64,000 bases of DNA, from positions 17,931,264 to 17,995,263 of the forward strand of contig JAJQOW010000014.1 of assembly GCA_037975125.1 (NCBI GenBank). The letters are read 5' to 3'. Positions 28,598 to 40,375 of this stretch are shown piece by piece. Numbering within the stretch: the stretch's first letter is position 1; each line of letters begins with the position of its first letter. Below the pieces are notes generated by a model that ran no database searches, had not been told where the DNA came from, and saw only the letters and a program-made list of their open reading frames with translations. A program made the position numbers and the translations under genes. Source of the stretch: Latrodectus hesperus (taxonomy: Eukaryota; Arthropoda; Arachnida; Araneae; Theridiidae).

Positions 28598-28724
28598 CTT
28601 CACAGAAGTATATAAATTTAATCATTTGATGGTCAACATTTTATCAAAATAAATTTTGTTGTGATATTTCTTATTTCTTGTCTTTCATGGTGTTGCAACT
28701 TGGGTGAGCAGTTTGTGTTTGTGC

Positions 28725-28725
<1 letters not shown>

Positions 28726-28820
<95 letters not shown>
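28726..28820. repeat. (TA)n microsatellite left of mariner
   Basis: About 47 units with one G interruption near 28757. It ends where the left inverted repeat of the mariner element starts. Confidence 0.97.
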
Positions 28821-28822
<2 letters not shown>

Positions 28823-28823
<1 letters not shown>

Positions 28824-29029
28824 GTTGGGGAATAAGTTCGTAGCGTTTTTATCAAAGACTTTTATTTAAACAAGAAACAATAAGCATATCAATTAGTAAA
28901 TCAATTAATTCACCATTGCTTTTTATAACCTCTTATCATTTCGATAAATTTTGTTGATGCCGTTGCACCAAAACTTGCCTGGTCTGGTGTCAAAGAAGTT
29001 GTTGAGCCAGTTTTTAAGGACCTCTTTGT
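28823..29029. repeat. Left long inverted arm of mariner derivative
   Basis: Pairs with 29307-29517 with scattered mismatches and small indels, most closely over ctggtctggtgtcaaag and gagccagtttttaaggac. It includes the end of the transposase reading frame on the minus strand. Confidence 0.85.
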
Positions 29030-29303
29030 TATAGAAGGTAACGCCTTTCATATGGTTTGACAAGGAGTAAAAAAGATGGTGATTGGTCGGTGCAAGGTCC
29101 GGAGAATACGGCGAATGCTGAAGAGCCTCATTCGAGCTCTTGGAGAGCGGCTTTGACGACTTATGCAACAGGGCGTTGTGGTGAAGGAGCATGGTTTGAC
29201 CATGTCGATAAGGTCTTTTCAGTCGAATAGCATCATTCCCAACGAATAGCTGGTAATGTAGAGCTCCTTGTTGAGTTTGGCATTCTTTTTGAGCATTTTC
29301 CAT
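28923..29303 (-). pseudogene. Mariner transposase C-terminal part, catalytically dead
   Basis: The minus-strand frame carries GNDAIRLKRPYRHGQTMLL, then HHNALLHKSS, then SPYSPDLAPTNHHLF, then LKNWLNNFF and FWCNGI. In DD34D mariner transposases the second and third catalytic Asp sit in LLHDNA and in SPDLAPSDYHLF. Here they read LLHHNA (Asp to His) and TNHHLF (Asp to Asn), so two of three catalytic residues are gone. The first Asp block is absent. A frameshift lies where KELYITSYSLG in the neighbouring frame meets NDAIRLKRP. The Met at 29303 is an accident of the ORF, not a true start. Confidence 0.85.
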
Positions 29304-29306
29304 TGC

Positions 29307-31164
<1,858 letters not shown>

Positions 31165-31166
31165 TA

Positions 31167-32579
31167 CAGTACTGGCCATTAAAATTGCTACACCAGGAAA
31201 GCGGTGCACCACACACGTGAAATTTGCATGACAGGTAAAACTTGCTGTGATATGCAAATGATTAGATTTTCATCGCATTCATACAAAGCAGGTGACAGCA
31301 GCGACATCTACAATGTGTATAAAACCAGAGATTTGACAGCAGTTTTCTCATACTCAATTTCCGTTTCAACGTTATTTTCGGCAAAGAAAGTTGTTGTAAT
31401 GCCTCGTGTAAGAAGAAGAAACCCTTTCAGCACGTGTCTGACTTTGATCGAAGCAGGATTATAGCCTATCAGGATTGCGGTTTATCGTACCGCAATATTG
31501 CTGCTCACGTCGGTTGAGACCCCATGACTGTTAGCAGAATATGGAATCAATGGGTTAAGGATAATCATACGGAAAGTCAAGCAGGATCTCAGCGACTTCC
31601 CATCACTAACTGCGGAGAAGACAGACATCTTATCCGCATGGTCACAAGGGATCGTACAGCCACGTCACGAACCCTGAGTAGAGAAATGGAGTCATTTGCA
31701 AGGCAACAAGTTTCTGCTCGAACAGTTCGACGACGTTTGCGGCAGCATGGGTTGTCTGCACGGCGACCATGGCTTCGGCCACCATTGACGCTGCGTCACA
31801 GACAGGAGCGCCTTCAATGGTGTGATCAGCGACGAACCTGGACGCGGGAATGGCATCACGTCATCTTTACAAATGAATCTCGGTTCTGTATACAGGACCA
31901 TGATGGCCGCATCCGTGTTTGGAGGCATTGTGGAGAACGCGCATTGCCAGCTTGCATTGGACATCGCCATACTGGCCCACCTGCTGGAGTGATGGTATGG
32001 GGTGCCATTGGATACACATCTTGATCACCTCTTGTTCGCATTACCGGCACTTTGAACAGCAACCGTTACATTTCCGATGTGTTAAGGCCCGTGGCTCTGC
32101 CCTATCTTTGATTCCTCCCTAATGCTTTGTTTCAACAGGATAATGCACGACTGCAGGTTGCCCGTACTGTTCTGAACTTCCTTGATACAGAACAGGTTCG
32201 ACTGTTACCCTGGCCAGCACGTTCTCCTGATCTGTCACCAATTGAGAACGTGTGGTCAATGGTTGCCGAGTGATTGGCACGCCATCATTCACCATCCACT
32301 ACTGTTGATGAACTGTGGCACAGTATTGAAGCTGCATGGACTGAGATCCCCATGCATGCCATACAATCTCTGTTTGATTCCATGCCTAGGCGGATAAATG
32401 CTGTTATTGCAGCTAGAGGTGGCTACTCTGGGTATTGATTTCTCAAGATCTATACATCTCAATTTCCTGTAAATCTAATCACTTGTTCTTTTCCCTATAA
32501 TGTATGTGTCCAATAAATATCGTTCTGTTATTTGCATTCCTTCTTGGTGTAGCAATTGCAATTTTAATGGCCGGTAGTA
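31167..32579 (+). mobile_element. Tc1-like DNA transposon, full length, inactive
   Basis: About 1.41 kb between TA duplications at 31165-31166 and 32580-32581. The ends form inverted repeats built on ggccattaaaattgc and tacacca; the right copy has a 6-base expansion (caattg) relative to the left. The order left repeat, leader, single transposase gene and short trailer is complete. It belongs to a different lineage from the element at 3036, as both ends and transposase differ. Confidence 0.92.
31399..32438 (+). pseudogene. Tc1-family transposase (DD34E), broken
   Basis: Starts MPRVRRRNPF at 31399; a one-base frameshift near 31424 leads to HVSDFDRSRIIAYQDCGLSY, the first helix-turn-helix. The main frame then runs MTVSRIWNQW ... 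SARRPWLRPPLTLRHRQERL ... HHVIFTNESRF ... GVMVWGAIGYTS ... ALFQQDNARLQVA ... ARSPDLSPIENVWSMVAE ... ARGGYSGY to the stop at 32436. Stops lie at 31515, 32022, 32109 and 32271; family comparison suggests each replaced an Arg codon (CGA to TGA). The second Asp (QQDNA) and Glu (SPIENVW) remain, but the first catalytic Asp is Asn (TNESRF for TDESRF). Length, about 346 codons, is full. Confidence 0.92.
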
Positions 32580-32823
32580 TAATTTTTACTGTCTCGATTC
32601 TAGAATCCTAAATTCACTTTCCTTAAAAATTAAAAAAATGATTGGAATTATTAATCCAAGTTTTTAAAAGGAATGCATAAAAATAATATGACTTCCCTTA
32701 ATTTTTGAAATTCATCAATGCAAAAAAGATTTTAGTGTGACATACTTCATATTTTTGTAATTAAATAAAATTATTATTATGTTATGTGTTCACAAATATG
32801 TCAGGATAATTTTTATGTACCTG

Positions 32824-32828
<5 letters not shown>

Positions 32829-32891
<63 letters not shown>
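32829..32891. repeat. (TA)n microsatellite
   Basis: About 31 TA units, 250 bp downstream of the Tc1-like element and not touching it. Confidence 0.97.
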
Positions 32892-32895
<4 letters not shown>

Positions 32896-33376
32896 AAAAA
32901 TGTATGATTTGTTCATTCAAAAAAGGTGAGTAGAATTTGATGAAAACGCTTTTATAAAATTTACTAAGTATTCATTGTATTAAGAAATTAAGTAAAAGGA
33001 TCACATGCTTTTTTCTACATTCAATTAGATAACTTATACAATATCAGTAGTAAATATTGCAGTGGATTGTCATGTAATTTATTTAGGTTATTCGCATGAC
33101 AGATGTCCTCTCATCATCTGTTAATTGCTATGCTACAGAGAGAGAAGTTTTGACATAATTTTTTGAAAGTATTCAATTATGTCTCATTAACATATTTTAA
33201 AAACATATCATATTTTAAATCTTTTCATACACAGAAGTACTTAGCATTATTGCAACCTCGAAAGTTTGACATTGAGTCCACCTAGATATCGTAGGAGATC
33301 CACACTTTATTGGGAACGATATATAATTTATTTCGAAGAAAATGAAGTATCTTTTCTATGATTACACGAATGTTTT
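32892..33376. other. Unique sequence, no gene recognised
   Basis: No frame, repeat family or terminal repeat recognised. Confidence 0.5.
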
Positions 33377-33390
33377 ATGGAACAGAAGCA

Positions 33391-33655
33391 AACTAAACTC
33401 TGTGGCACGACAGCCCATGTGGGCTAAGGCCTACAGTGCCCAACTCTGTTTCTTGACCGTGAGGCCCTAGGATGCAAATCATGTGTTTCGATTAAAGGAT
33501 CATCTTAACCCAAAACTCCCAGTGCTTAATTCCCAAGCATGCTTGGAACTCAGTTTATCAACCCACTGAAGAGATGAGCTTGCCTAGCCCGAGGATTGAG
33601 CCTCGGACCTGTGCCTTGGGAGCGTGAAACTCTACGACAACGCCACCGGACTTTC
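33391..33655 (-). mobile_element. SINE-1 (tRNA-derived), reverse orientation
   Basis: On the minus strand: a head with ccggtggcgttgtcg, B-box remnant gaggctcaatcctcg, gcatgcttgggaattaag and cccacatgggctgtcgtgcc, the same order as the other two SINE-1 copies. An imperfect duplication, atggaacagaagca (33377-33390) and atggaagagagca (33656-33668), flanks it. The A box is damaged. Confidence 0.85.
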
Positions 33656-33885
33656 ATGGAAGAGAGCATTGATCTAAGCGAATGTGATAAAAGAAATATT
33701 GTGGTAACCAGAAGATTCGAAATGGGTATCTCTTAAACTGCATAGTTTATCTACTGTGTATATGTTGTCTTTGTGAATTCCTATGCCAAGTAGATGAAGA
33801 ACGGTGAGACGAGTAGCAGATACCATGGTGTTTGTTTCTCACACATCATTAACAATATTATAAGTATAAAACTGTTGCTCTCAGT

Positions 33886-34176
33886 GAAGTAAAATCTGTG
33901 ACAGACACCACTGACTCGTCGTTTTGAAACCATTCTACTTTGACTCACTTTCATTCCATCGTTAACTAACCCGCCTTCTGCCACAGATCCTTCTGTGTTG
34001 TTAATGATGTGTGAACATCCACCACTGTTGTCTGTTACTCGTCCTACCACCTTGATCCACTCGGCAGAGATATTTCCAAAGACAATATGGGAATAGCCGA
34101 TGAATTGTGCAATTTCAGAGATACTCATTTCGAGTCTCTGTACCATCACAATCTGCCTTCTGTCAAAGAAACCTCT
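33886..34176 (-). pseudogene. Tc1-like transposase N-terminal relic
   Basis: A minus-strand frame, open from 34212 to 33781, contains RGFFDRRQIVMVQRLEMSIS, then EIAQFIGYSHIVFGNISAEW, then IKVVGRVTDNSGG and VSGVCHR. The first part matches the helix-turn-helix of a Tc1-like subfamily (FDRRQIVMARRL..SISETARLVG.S...V...Y..W), and GRVT-N marks the start of the linker. After about residue 70 the similarity is weak. No catalytic half is visible on either side, and the SINE-1 copy lies where it would be expected. The frame itself has no stop, which is unusual for so worn a relic. Confidence 0.55.
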
Positions 34177-34212
34177 TATAAGAAACATAAGTGAATATGA
34201 TGATTCACACAC

Positions 34213-34940
34213 TAAAAAGAGAACAAATTATAAATCATTCCCCCTGGACCACATGTCCCCTATGACATTTAGGAGAATTCAATATAAAACTGTGTAAGTA
34301 GGCAGAATGTTTTGATTTATAAGTGTAATAAGTGTATATTAAGAACAAACAAATATACAACCACCATTTTACCACGTAATACTGCCCTCCGTGAGGAAAT
34401 TTCATAGATACAGGATTATCCTGGGTATAGATGTTTGTAAAAACTTAGAATTCCCCAAAAACTATTGGTCATTTTTAAACTAGCTCTCATGTCCAAAAAA
34501 AGGATGATATTGATATCTGAGTGACAAACTAACCAATTATGGATAGTAGTAGATTTAAGTATTCACGTGAAGCCAGAATGAAACTCAAAAAGCAATTAAA
34601 TATACCTCCTGAAAGGTATGCATTCAGAAAGTAAAATTGTAGCACCTGTTTTCTTTTGTTCAGCAATATCTCTGTTTGAACTCAGTACCTTAAATTTCAA
34701 AGAGTGCTATTTAATCCAGATGAGTTAGGTAATTAAATGATTAGTGCCCTTACTTTCAATTCAGGATTTTGTTCATTAAACTCCCATATTGAACATTTAT
34801 ATTTACTGATCATTGAAACTCACTTTAAAAAGTGAAGCCCAGTCTGACAATTGCTCATGTGTAAAAAGTGACTTCAGAATGACAAACGGACAGATATTAA
34901 TTTTATCTTTTACAAATGCTGTAAAATATAATCAGAACAA
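34213..34940. other. Unique sequence, no gene recognised
   Basis: May hold the 5' part of the Tc1 relic on the minus strand, but no inverted repeat partner was found. Confidence 0.4.
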
Positions 34941-34946
34941 TTACGA

Positions 34947-35236
34947 TGTTGTTGTTGCACCAGCATGCTTCCCTGTACATAGCCCAACCAGTTAGACAGA
35001 AGCAGCTGGGTGGAGTCTTCGTGATTTTGATGCAAGGACCAAGCAGAAGACCCCCAATACTTGGCTTGCCACCCCCAGAGGTATCATCTCACTTAGAGGA
35101 AATTATGGCCAAGCCCAGTTTTAACACGCCCCAGCCGCCTTTAGCGAACACGACGGATCTTCGGTTAAGCTGGGATTCGAACTCACATACTTTTATCTTC
35201 CGAGAGTGAAAACGACACACTAACCTAATTAACTAA
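34947..35236 (-). mobile_element. tRNA-derived SINE (SINE-4), reverse orientation
   Basis: Read on the minus strand: a tRNA-like head with ttagttaattaggttagtg (A box region), a B box in gtgagttcgaatcccagc (35172-35188 on the plus strand), a G+C-rich body and a tail ggtgcaacaacaacatc. The layout is that of SINE-2, but the body sequence is not shared. No clear target duplication was found, so the borders are approximate. Confidence 0.7.
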
Positions 35237-35523
35237 CGAATCACATGAATGATTACATTTATTACTAAAAAGTAGTAAATATTTTGGTCCAGTGTGAAAT
35301 TTAAATAAGCTTTTAAAACAAAGCAACCATTTTAATTATGCCATATGTCTACATATTTTTTAGTCTCTATTCTATCAGTAAATTTTAAGTTAGCAGGGTT
35401 GCCACGTTTGGATTCTTCCCTTATCAATATTATTCCCATTTTTTTTCTCCTTTTATCTGTTCAAAGTTTTGAATAAAATTTACTAAATTCGTATTCAGAA
35501 TTATTAAAATATATGTGTTATAA

Positions 35524-35992
35524 TGTTGTTGACTTGTGCCAGCTAGGTTGGCATCATGGGGTGCGCTGCTCCACTTTTCCAACTGAGCCGTAATTTGGTG
35601 GGGAACCCGATTTCCTGAGTACACACTTGACATAGAAAACCGTTTATAGGGTAGATAACTATTCACAACTCATTCATACAAAGAGAGGACAAAGACAGGA
35701 TAGATAGAGGTTTGGTTTGTTTGTCACTCAACGGTCATTTTTTGCACACGAGGGCTAGTTAGACCGGGACTTACGGCTTAAAGTGGATTCCAAACCACTA
35801 CAAACATCCATGCCCAAGGTAGGATTCGAGCCCACGAACTGTTGAACCGAAGGCAAGAGCGCTAACCATTCGGCTGCCAGCTCGGCCAGGATAGATAGCG
35901 AGAGATAGCACATCCATGCCCGAAATTGGACTCAAAGTCAGGACCTCCCTATCCTCAGCCAAGCACGCTGACCACTAGACAAGTTGGGCGAC
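35524..35992 (-). mobile_element. SINE-2 (tRNA-derived), reverse, split by a nested SINE
   Basis: Without the insertion it reads on the minus strand gtcgcccaacttgtctagtg (head with A box), a decayed B box (gactttgagtcc), gggcatggatgtgc, gtctttgtcctctctttg, ccctataaacg (35641-35651 inverted), gcagcgcaccccatgatgcc and a gtcaacaac tail. It matches the 16757 copy along its whole length. The nested element at 35708-35887 interrupts the pyrimidine-rich part. Confidence 0.88.
35708..35887 (-). mobile_element. SINE-3 (tRNA-derived) nested in SINE-2
   Basis: A 180-bp element flanked by a perfect 11-bp duplication, aggatagatag (35697-35707 and 35888-35898). On the minus strand it has a head ggccgagctggcagccgaat, A box ggttagcgc, B box gggctcgaatcct, gggcatggatgttt and an A-rich tail caaacaaaccaaacc. 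The body is shorter than in the 37883 copy. Confidence 0.9.
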
Positions 35993-35993
35993 T

Positions 35994-37868
35994 AAATACG
36001 AAATAAAAAAAAATGCAACTGAAATTAAAGAAAGTAGACAAAATTATGTAGATCCAGTATTTAAGTAATATAATTCTATTAAAATAAAACTATATAAGTT
36101 ATAAATCACACCAATTCAGATAATTGAAAAATGTATCATCTTTTATTTAATCTTATTTCCTGGGTAATGTAATTAAATATAGTTTTCTGTACTTCGCTGT
36201 ATATTTTTTCAAAAGTTTGAAGATAAAAGTTTAATGAATAAACGATGAAAATAAGATTCAAACTTCAAACAAGAATTCTGATGAACTAAGGAAAAGATTC
36301 GGATTTAGAATCAAAACAGTATAATTTCTTTACGATCCCTGAAAATTAAAAATAAAGGTGTAGGAGGGAAGGCAGAGTAAAGAAGGCAACGTCGAAAAAT
36401 CGAGAATCAATTTGAAAACAAGGGATTTTCAGATTGTTTCGTTTTTAATGATACCGTACCCCCTACCGCATGAAGCCATTAGAGTTGGGGATGGTAAAAA
36501 TACCCCCTTTCACTGTAGTTGATGACTCATTCCTCTGCTTCCCCCCCCCCACATCCTAGTAATTCCTACAACTTTTCGGAATCGATCTCTTAGTTCCCGA
36601 AGGCGAAGGAGTAGGGGTGGAAGTTACGTAGGCGGACATAATACTTTTCCTAATCCATTGTCAGAAATATCTTGTTATTGAAAAGAGAACCAATGATTTT
36701 GCGCTGTTGTATCCAGAAAAAATTCAATGCATTATGCATCTGCTTACTTTATTTTTCTGGTATTTCATATTCAACTTCCTTCCTACCGTGTTATGTTGTA
36801 AGCTTATATTTTTTTCGTCTGGAGATTATAAAATTTCAATTGGGAATATCATAATTGGGGAATTTATTTTATAAAAAAATTCAAATACCCCGACTCATTG
36901 ATCCCGAATTTGATACCATTTTTTACCTCAATGTTTTATTTTTGTATTAGTAGATAACATTTTTTGATATTGAAAGAATTATTGTCGAAATAAGCATGGT
37001 TTTGTAACCCAGGGCGGGGTAAGAAATGATTTAAATATTTTCTAAAACGTGAGGATTTAAGAAAATGCTAAGGGTGTTTCGAAATTGCCACTATCGGTTT
37101 TATTGTGAGCGTCAAAAATAGTTTTGAATAAAAGAAAATACAAGGGTATTTATGAAAAGCGATTGCTTTAAATTGCCTGCATCATATTAAAATATTTATC
37201 TGGTGTTGACATCTGAAAATAGTATAAGTAAAGAATAATTTATTTTTTCTATTTCTTGAATATTAGAAATGATGTAACTTATATTTAGTTTGTGTCTTCT
37301 TATTATTAAATTCTTAAGGGTATATTCATAGTGTATTGTATAAATAACAAAATAAAAAATATTCATTAACTGATATAAATATCTGTTATTCCAAAATTAT
37401 TATAAATGAGTATTTTTTAAAAATAAAAATAGTTTTTAACATCAATTTAAGGAATAACTGGCATTATTACTTTAATCAAAAATCTCAGCATTTATTAGCA
37501 CTTATAAATAGATTATGTATTCTGAATAAAAAGGTAAAAAGTCATAATCCAAATACATATAATAGTTAGCAATCGATGCTAATTGTTGTGTTATTCAGTG
37601 ACTTTTCAAGATCAAAGTTCTTTTTTATGAACAATTTATAACTGATGCATTTCCCTATGTACTGTTATAATTGTTGTTTTGATTCCATATTAACATCGTA
37701 TACGATACAAAAGGATCAAAATATTCATATAATGTAACAAAATAGAACAAAAAAATACTGAATTGCCATTTTATGAAATAAATACATATTCTAATAATTT
37801 TATAAATAAATAAATGTAAATTGGGATAGTGGTTAGAGTATATGTGTTGATTATAAATGTACAGAAAT
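35994..37868. other. Unique sequence with a G+C-richer block, no gene recognised
   Basis: 36.34-36.65 kb is notably less A+T-rich, with a run of ten C at 36541-36550 and blocks such as aagttacgtaggcgga. No open frame with a motif spans it. It could be a regulatory or conserved noncoding element; sequence alone does not decide. Confidence 0.4.
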
Positions 37869-37882
37869 ATTTTGCAAAATTT

Positions 37883-38173
37883 GCCGACCAGTGGCTGAGT
37901 GGTTAGCGCTCCTGACTCCTGAGCTGTGGGTCTCGGGTTCGGATTCCGGTTCGGGCATGGATATCACTTTCCTTTTCTGTGTCCTTTCTTCTGTGATGGT
38001 GTATGAATGTGGCCCACCCTATAAACGGGTTTGTGGTGGTATGGCGCGGGCAACGCTACTAGCCTCCATGACTTGGTCCACAGGTGCCCGCTGGGTAACG
38101 ACAAATGAGTACCAGTTTCTGGCCTGATTGTGGCATAGGGTTCGTCACCCAAGTGCCCTCCGCAACAAAAAAA
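37883..38173 (+). mobile_element. SINE-3 (tRNA-derived), full length
   Basis: The head has A box tggctgagtggttagcg (37892-37908) and B box ggttcggattcc (37936-37947), resembling tRNAs of the Leu/Ser type. The body shares gggcatggatat, tgtcctttctt and ccctataaacggg (from 38018) with SINE-2, then diverges and ends in ccgcaacaaaaaaa. It is flanked by a perfect 14-bp duplication, attttgcaaaattt (37869-37882 and 38174-38187), which proves insertion. Confidence 0.92.
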
Positions 38174-38187
38174 ATTTTGCAAAATTT

Positions 38188-39859
38188 TTGAGTACCTGTT
38201 CACAGGGTATTTTTTTCCTAAAGCATCATTCGTATTGTTCCTTATAAATATTTTTTCTTGTTGCAATTCAACACAACACAGATCTCTTGTGACATTTCAA
38301 TCTACAAAGGACATATATTGCGTTATAAAAAATATATATTATTTATTTTTTCTGTGAGAAATTCTGAGCGTTTTCTTCTATGAATGCTTCTGCTTATTGT
38401 GATTAGGAAAGTTATATTCAATCCCCACAGCCATAGGTTGACTTGTATGCTTCTGATTATTTTTAAATATATTTTTGAAATGTCAGGGGCAAAATTGTTT
38501 AAAAAACTACATATAAAAATTATAACGTGAAAACCAAAGATAATAGAATTCTTAATCTGTCTAAATTTCACAGCCAAAATATGTTACTTTTCATTACTTT
38601 TACATCGAATCACAATTATCATGCTTTATATACCAAACTTTTAATTTTGAACATTATGTTTTAAGATTCTGTTTCATAGAATTTGAAAACTCTTTTATGA
38701 GTTTACATGAATATTTGAGTTAGAAAAGAATGGGAATAAATATTTTGTAAAAATCTGTAATAAACATGATTTAAATTTTTAAAAAATACTACATTTGTAT
38801 TATTTTATAGAAAACATAACTTTACAATGAAGTTATAAACTTGGTTAGTAATAATTGTTTCTTTTAAAATTTTATTGTCGAACCGTATATTCGAATATTA
38901 ACAAATTTATTTCATTGAATAGAAAAATTTATTCATTTACTTCAATAAAAATATTTTCTAAGTGTGAAAAATATACTGTAACAATGAACAAAATCTCCAA
39001 TTTAATAAAAATATCTATATTCATTTTAAATCTTGATCACTCTGAATAGTTTGCAATAAAATTGAATTTGAATATCTAAGAAGATAATGAATAAAAAATT
39101 TAATTTAATTTCAGTTATTGAATCCAAAATGTTTTTAATAATGCATGTTATTAAATTTTATTCGTTATTAGCTTTTCGTTGAAATGATATTTTGCTATAA
39201 CAAAGGAAATAAAAATGGTATTTCATGTATAATTTTTTTTCACATAAAATTTAATATTTAACTTACTGTAAATATAAATAAAATATTATGAATTTTAAAA
39301 TTTATCAAAATCTAGAAATTATATTTAATCTATATGATGTTTCAGTTTGATTTTTATTTTATTATGTTAAAGAGAGTCTCTTGCATTCAATTTTTTTAAT
39401 TATTTAAAATATTCATTCTTTTTATCTTCTATATAAAGCTGTCACATAAATTTCAATCTAGAAAATGCCGTTTAAGTTTAAATTTATAACCTTTTTTCTT
39501 TCGCTGTTTTATATTTCAAACAGATTTTTTATTCGCATGCTTTTATTCCCTTAACATCAATCATTTTTATCACGAGACTATAGAAAATAATGGATTTGGC
39601 TTAGCTCGAATATTTCGTTTAAATTCATCAGGTTAAGATATAATAGAAAAGGAAATTTATATACCATATTTTGTTAGCTTTTGAGGGATTTCAAGGCCAT
39701 TTAATTAAAAATTGGTTTTTGGAATTAAATAATATTAATATGCGACAGATTTAATAATATTCAATAGAAATTCTTTGGTCTGGCATAGTGGTTGCGAACG
39801 ATGTTCCGAGTCCACTCTAGACGTAGATATTCACTTGGTCTGTTAAAGTGCCACGAGCT
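38188..39859. other. A+T-rich sequence, no gene recognised
   Basis: Short frames only; no repeat family recognised. The last 100 bp may contain the start of the neighbouring Tc1 relic. Confidence 0.5.
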
Positions 39860-40375
39860 AGTAAGTGGGCAGATGGTGGCGTAGTGGTACGGGCTTCCAG
39901 TGTCTCCACAGCAATTGTTGAACGCCCCACTGCTCGACAACAATTATAGCTCGGAGTGTCACTGCGTACGATTCCAGATCACCTCTAGTTCGAATTCATG
40001 ACACTATGACAGCCCAACGTTAAGTGGATGATGTCTCGCTGCCGGTGACACTCCCCTACCTTTAGAGGGTGTTCAGTGCTCTTTATCAGCCGGATAACTC
40101 CCCACCGGACACTGCTCGCAACAGCCAGCAAGCTCTGCAAAGTGTTCAACTGCTTTAATGGCCACCTTGCTTCCCAGATCTCTCACTAATCGAACACGTT
40201 TGGGATATGATAAGATGCCATTTGCAGACCCTGACACTGGCCCCTTCAGAAAATGCACTTTGGTAAATGGTTGACAGGGAAAGGAGAGCCATTTGTCACG
40301 ACACCCTTCATACTCTGATTGACTCTACTCCTAGAAGTGGTTTCCGTGGATCAATGCCCACAGTGGTCCCATAAC
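39860..40375 (+). pseudogene. Tc1-like transposase C-terminal relic
   Basis: From about 39960 one frame can be followed across stops: TAYDSRSPLVRIHDTMTAQR*, VDDVSLPVTLPYL*RVFSAL, YQPDNSPPDTARNSQQALQS, VQLL*WPPCFPDLSLIEHVW, DMIRCHLQTL and ALW*MVDRERRAI. This is the catalytic C-terminal half of a Tc1 transposase, with the second Asp (QPDNS) and the Glu (LIEHVW) still present and the first Asp block lost or unreadable. There are at least four in-frame stops. Upstream, IVERPTARQ (near 39915) probably belongs to it. No terminal repeat could be matched. It is a third Tc1 lineage, distinct from those at 3036 and 31167. Confidence 0.78.

Noticed and set aside
31692..32062. Minus-strand open frames over the Tc1-like element at 31167
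   Set aside because: They are antisense shadows of the plus-strand transposase and encode no known motif.
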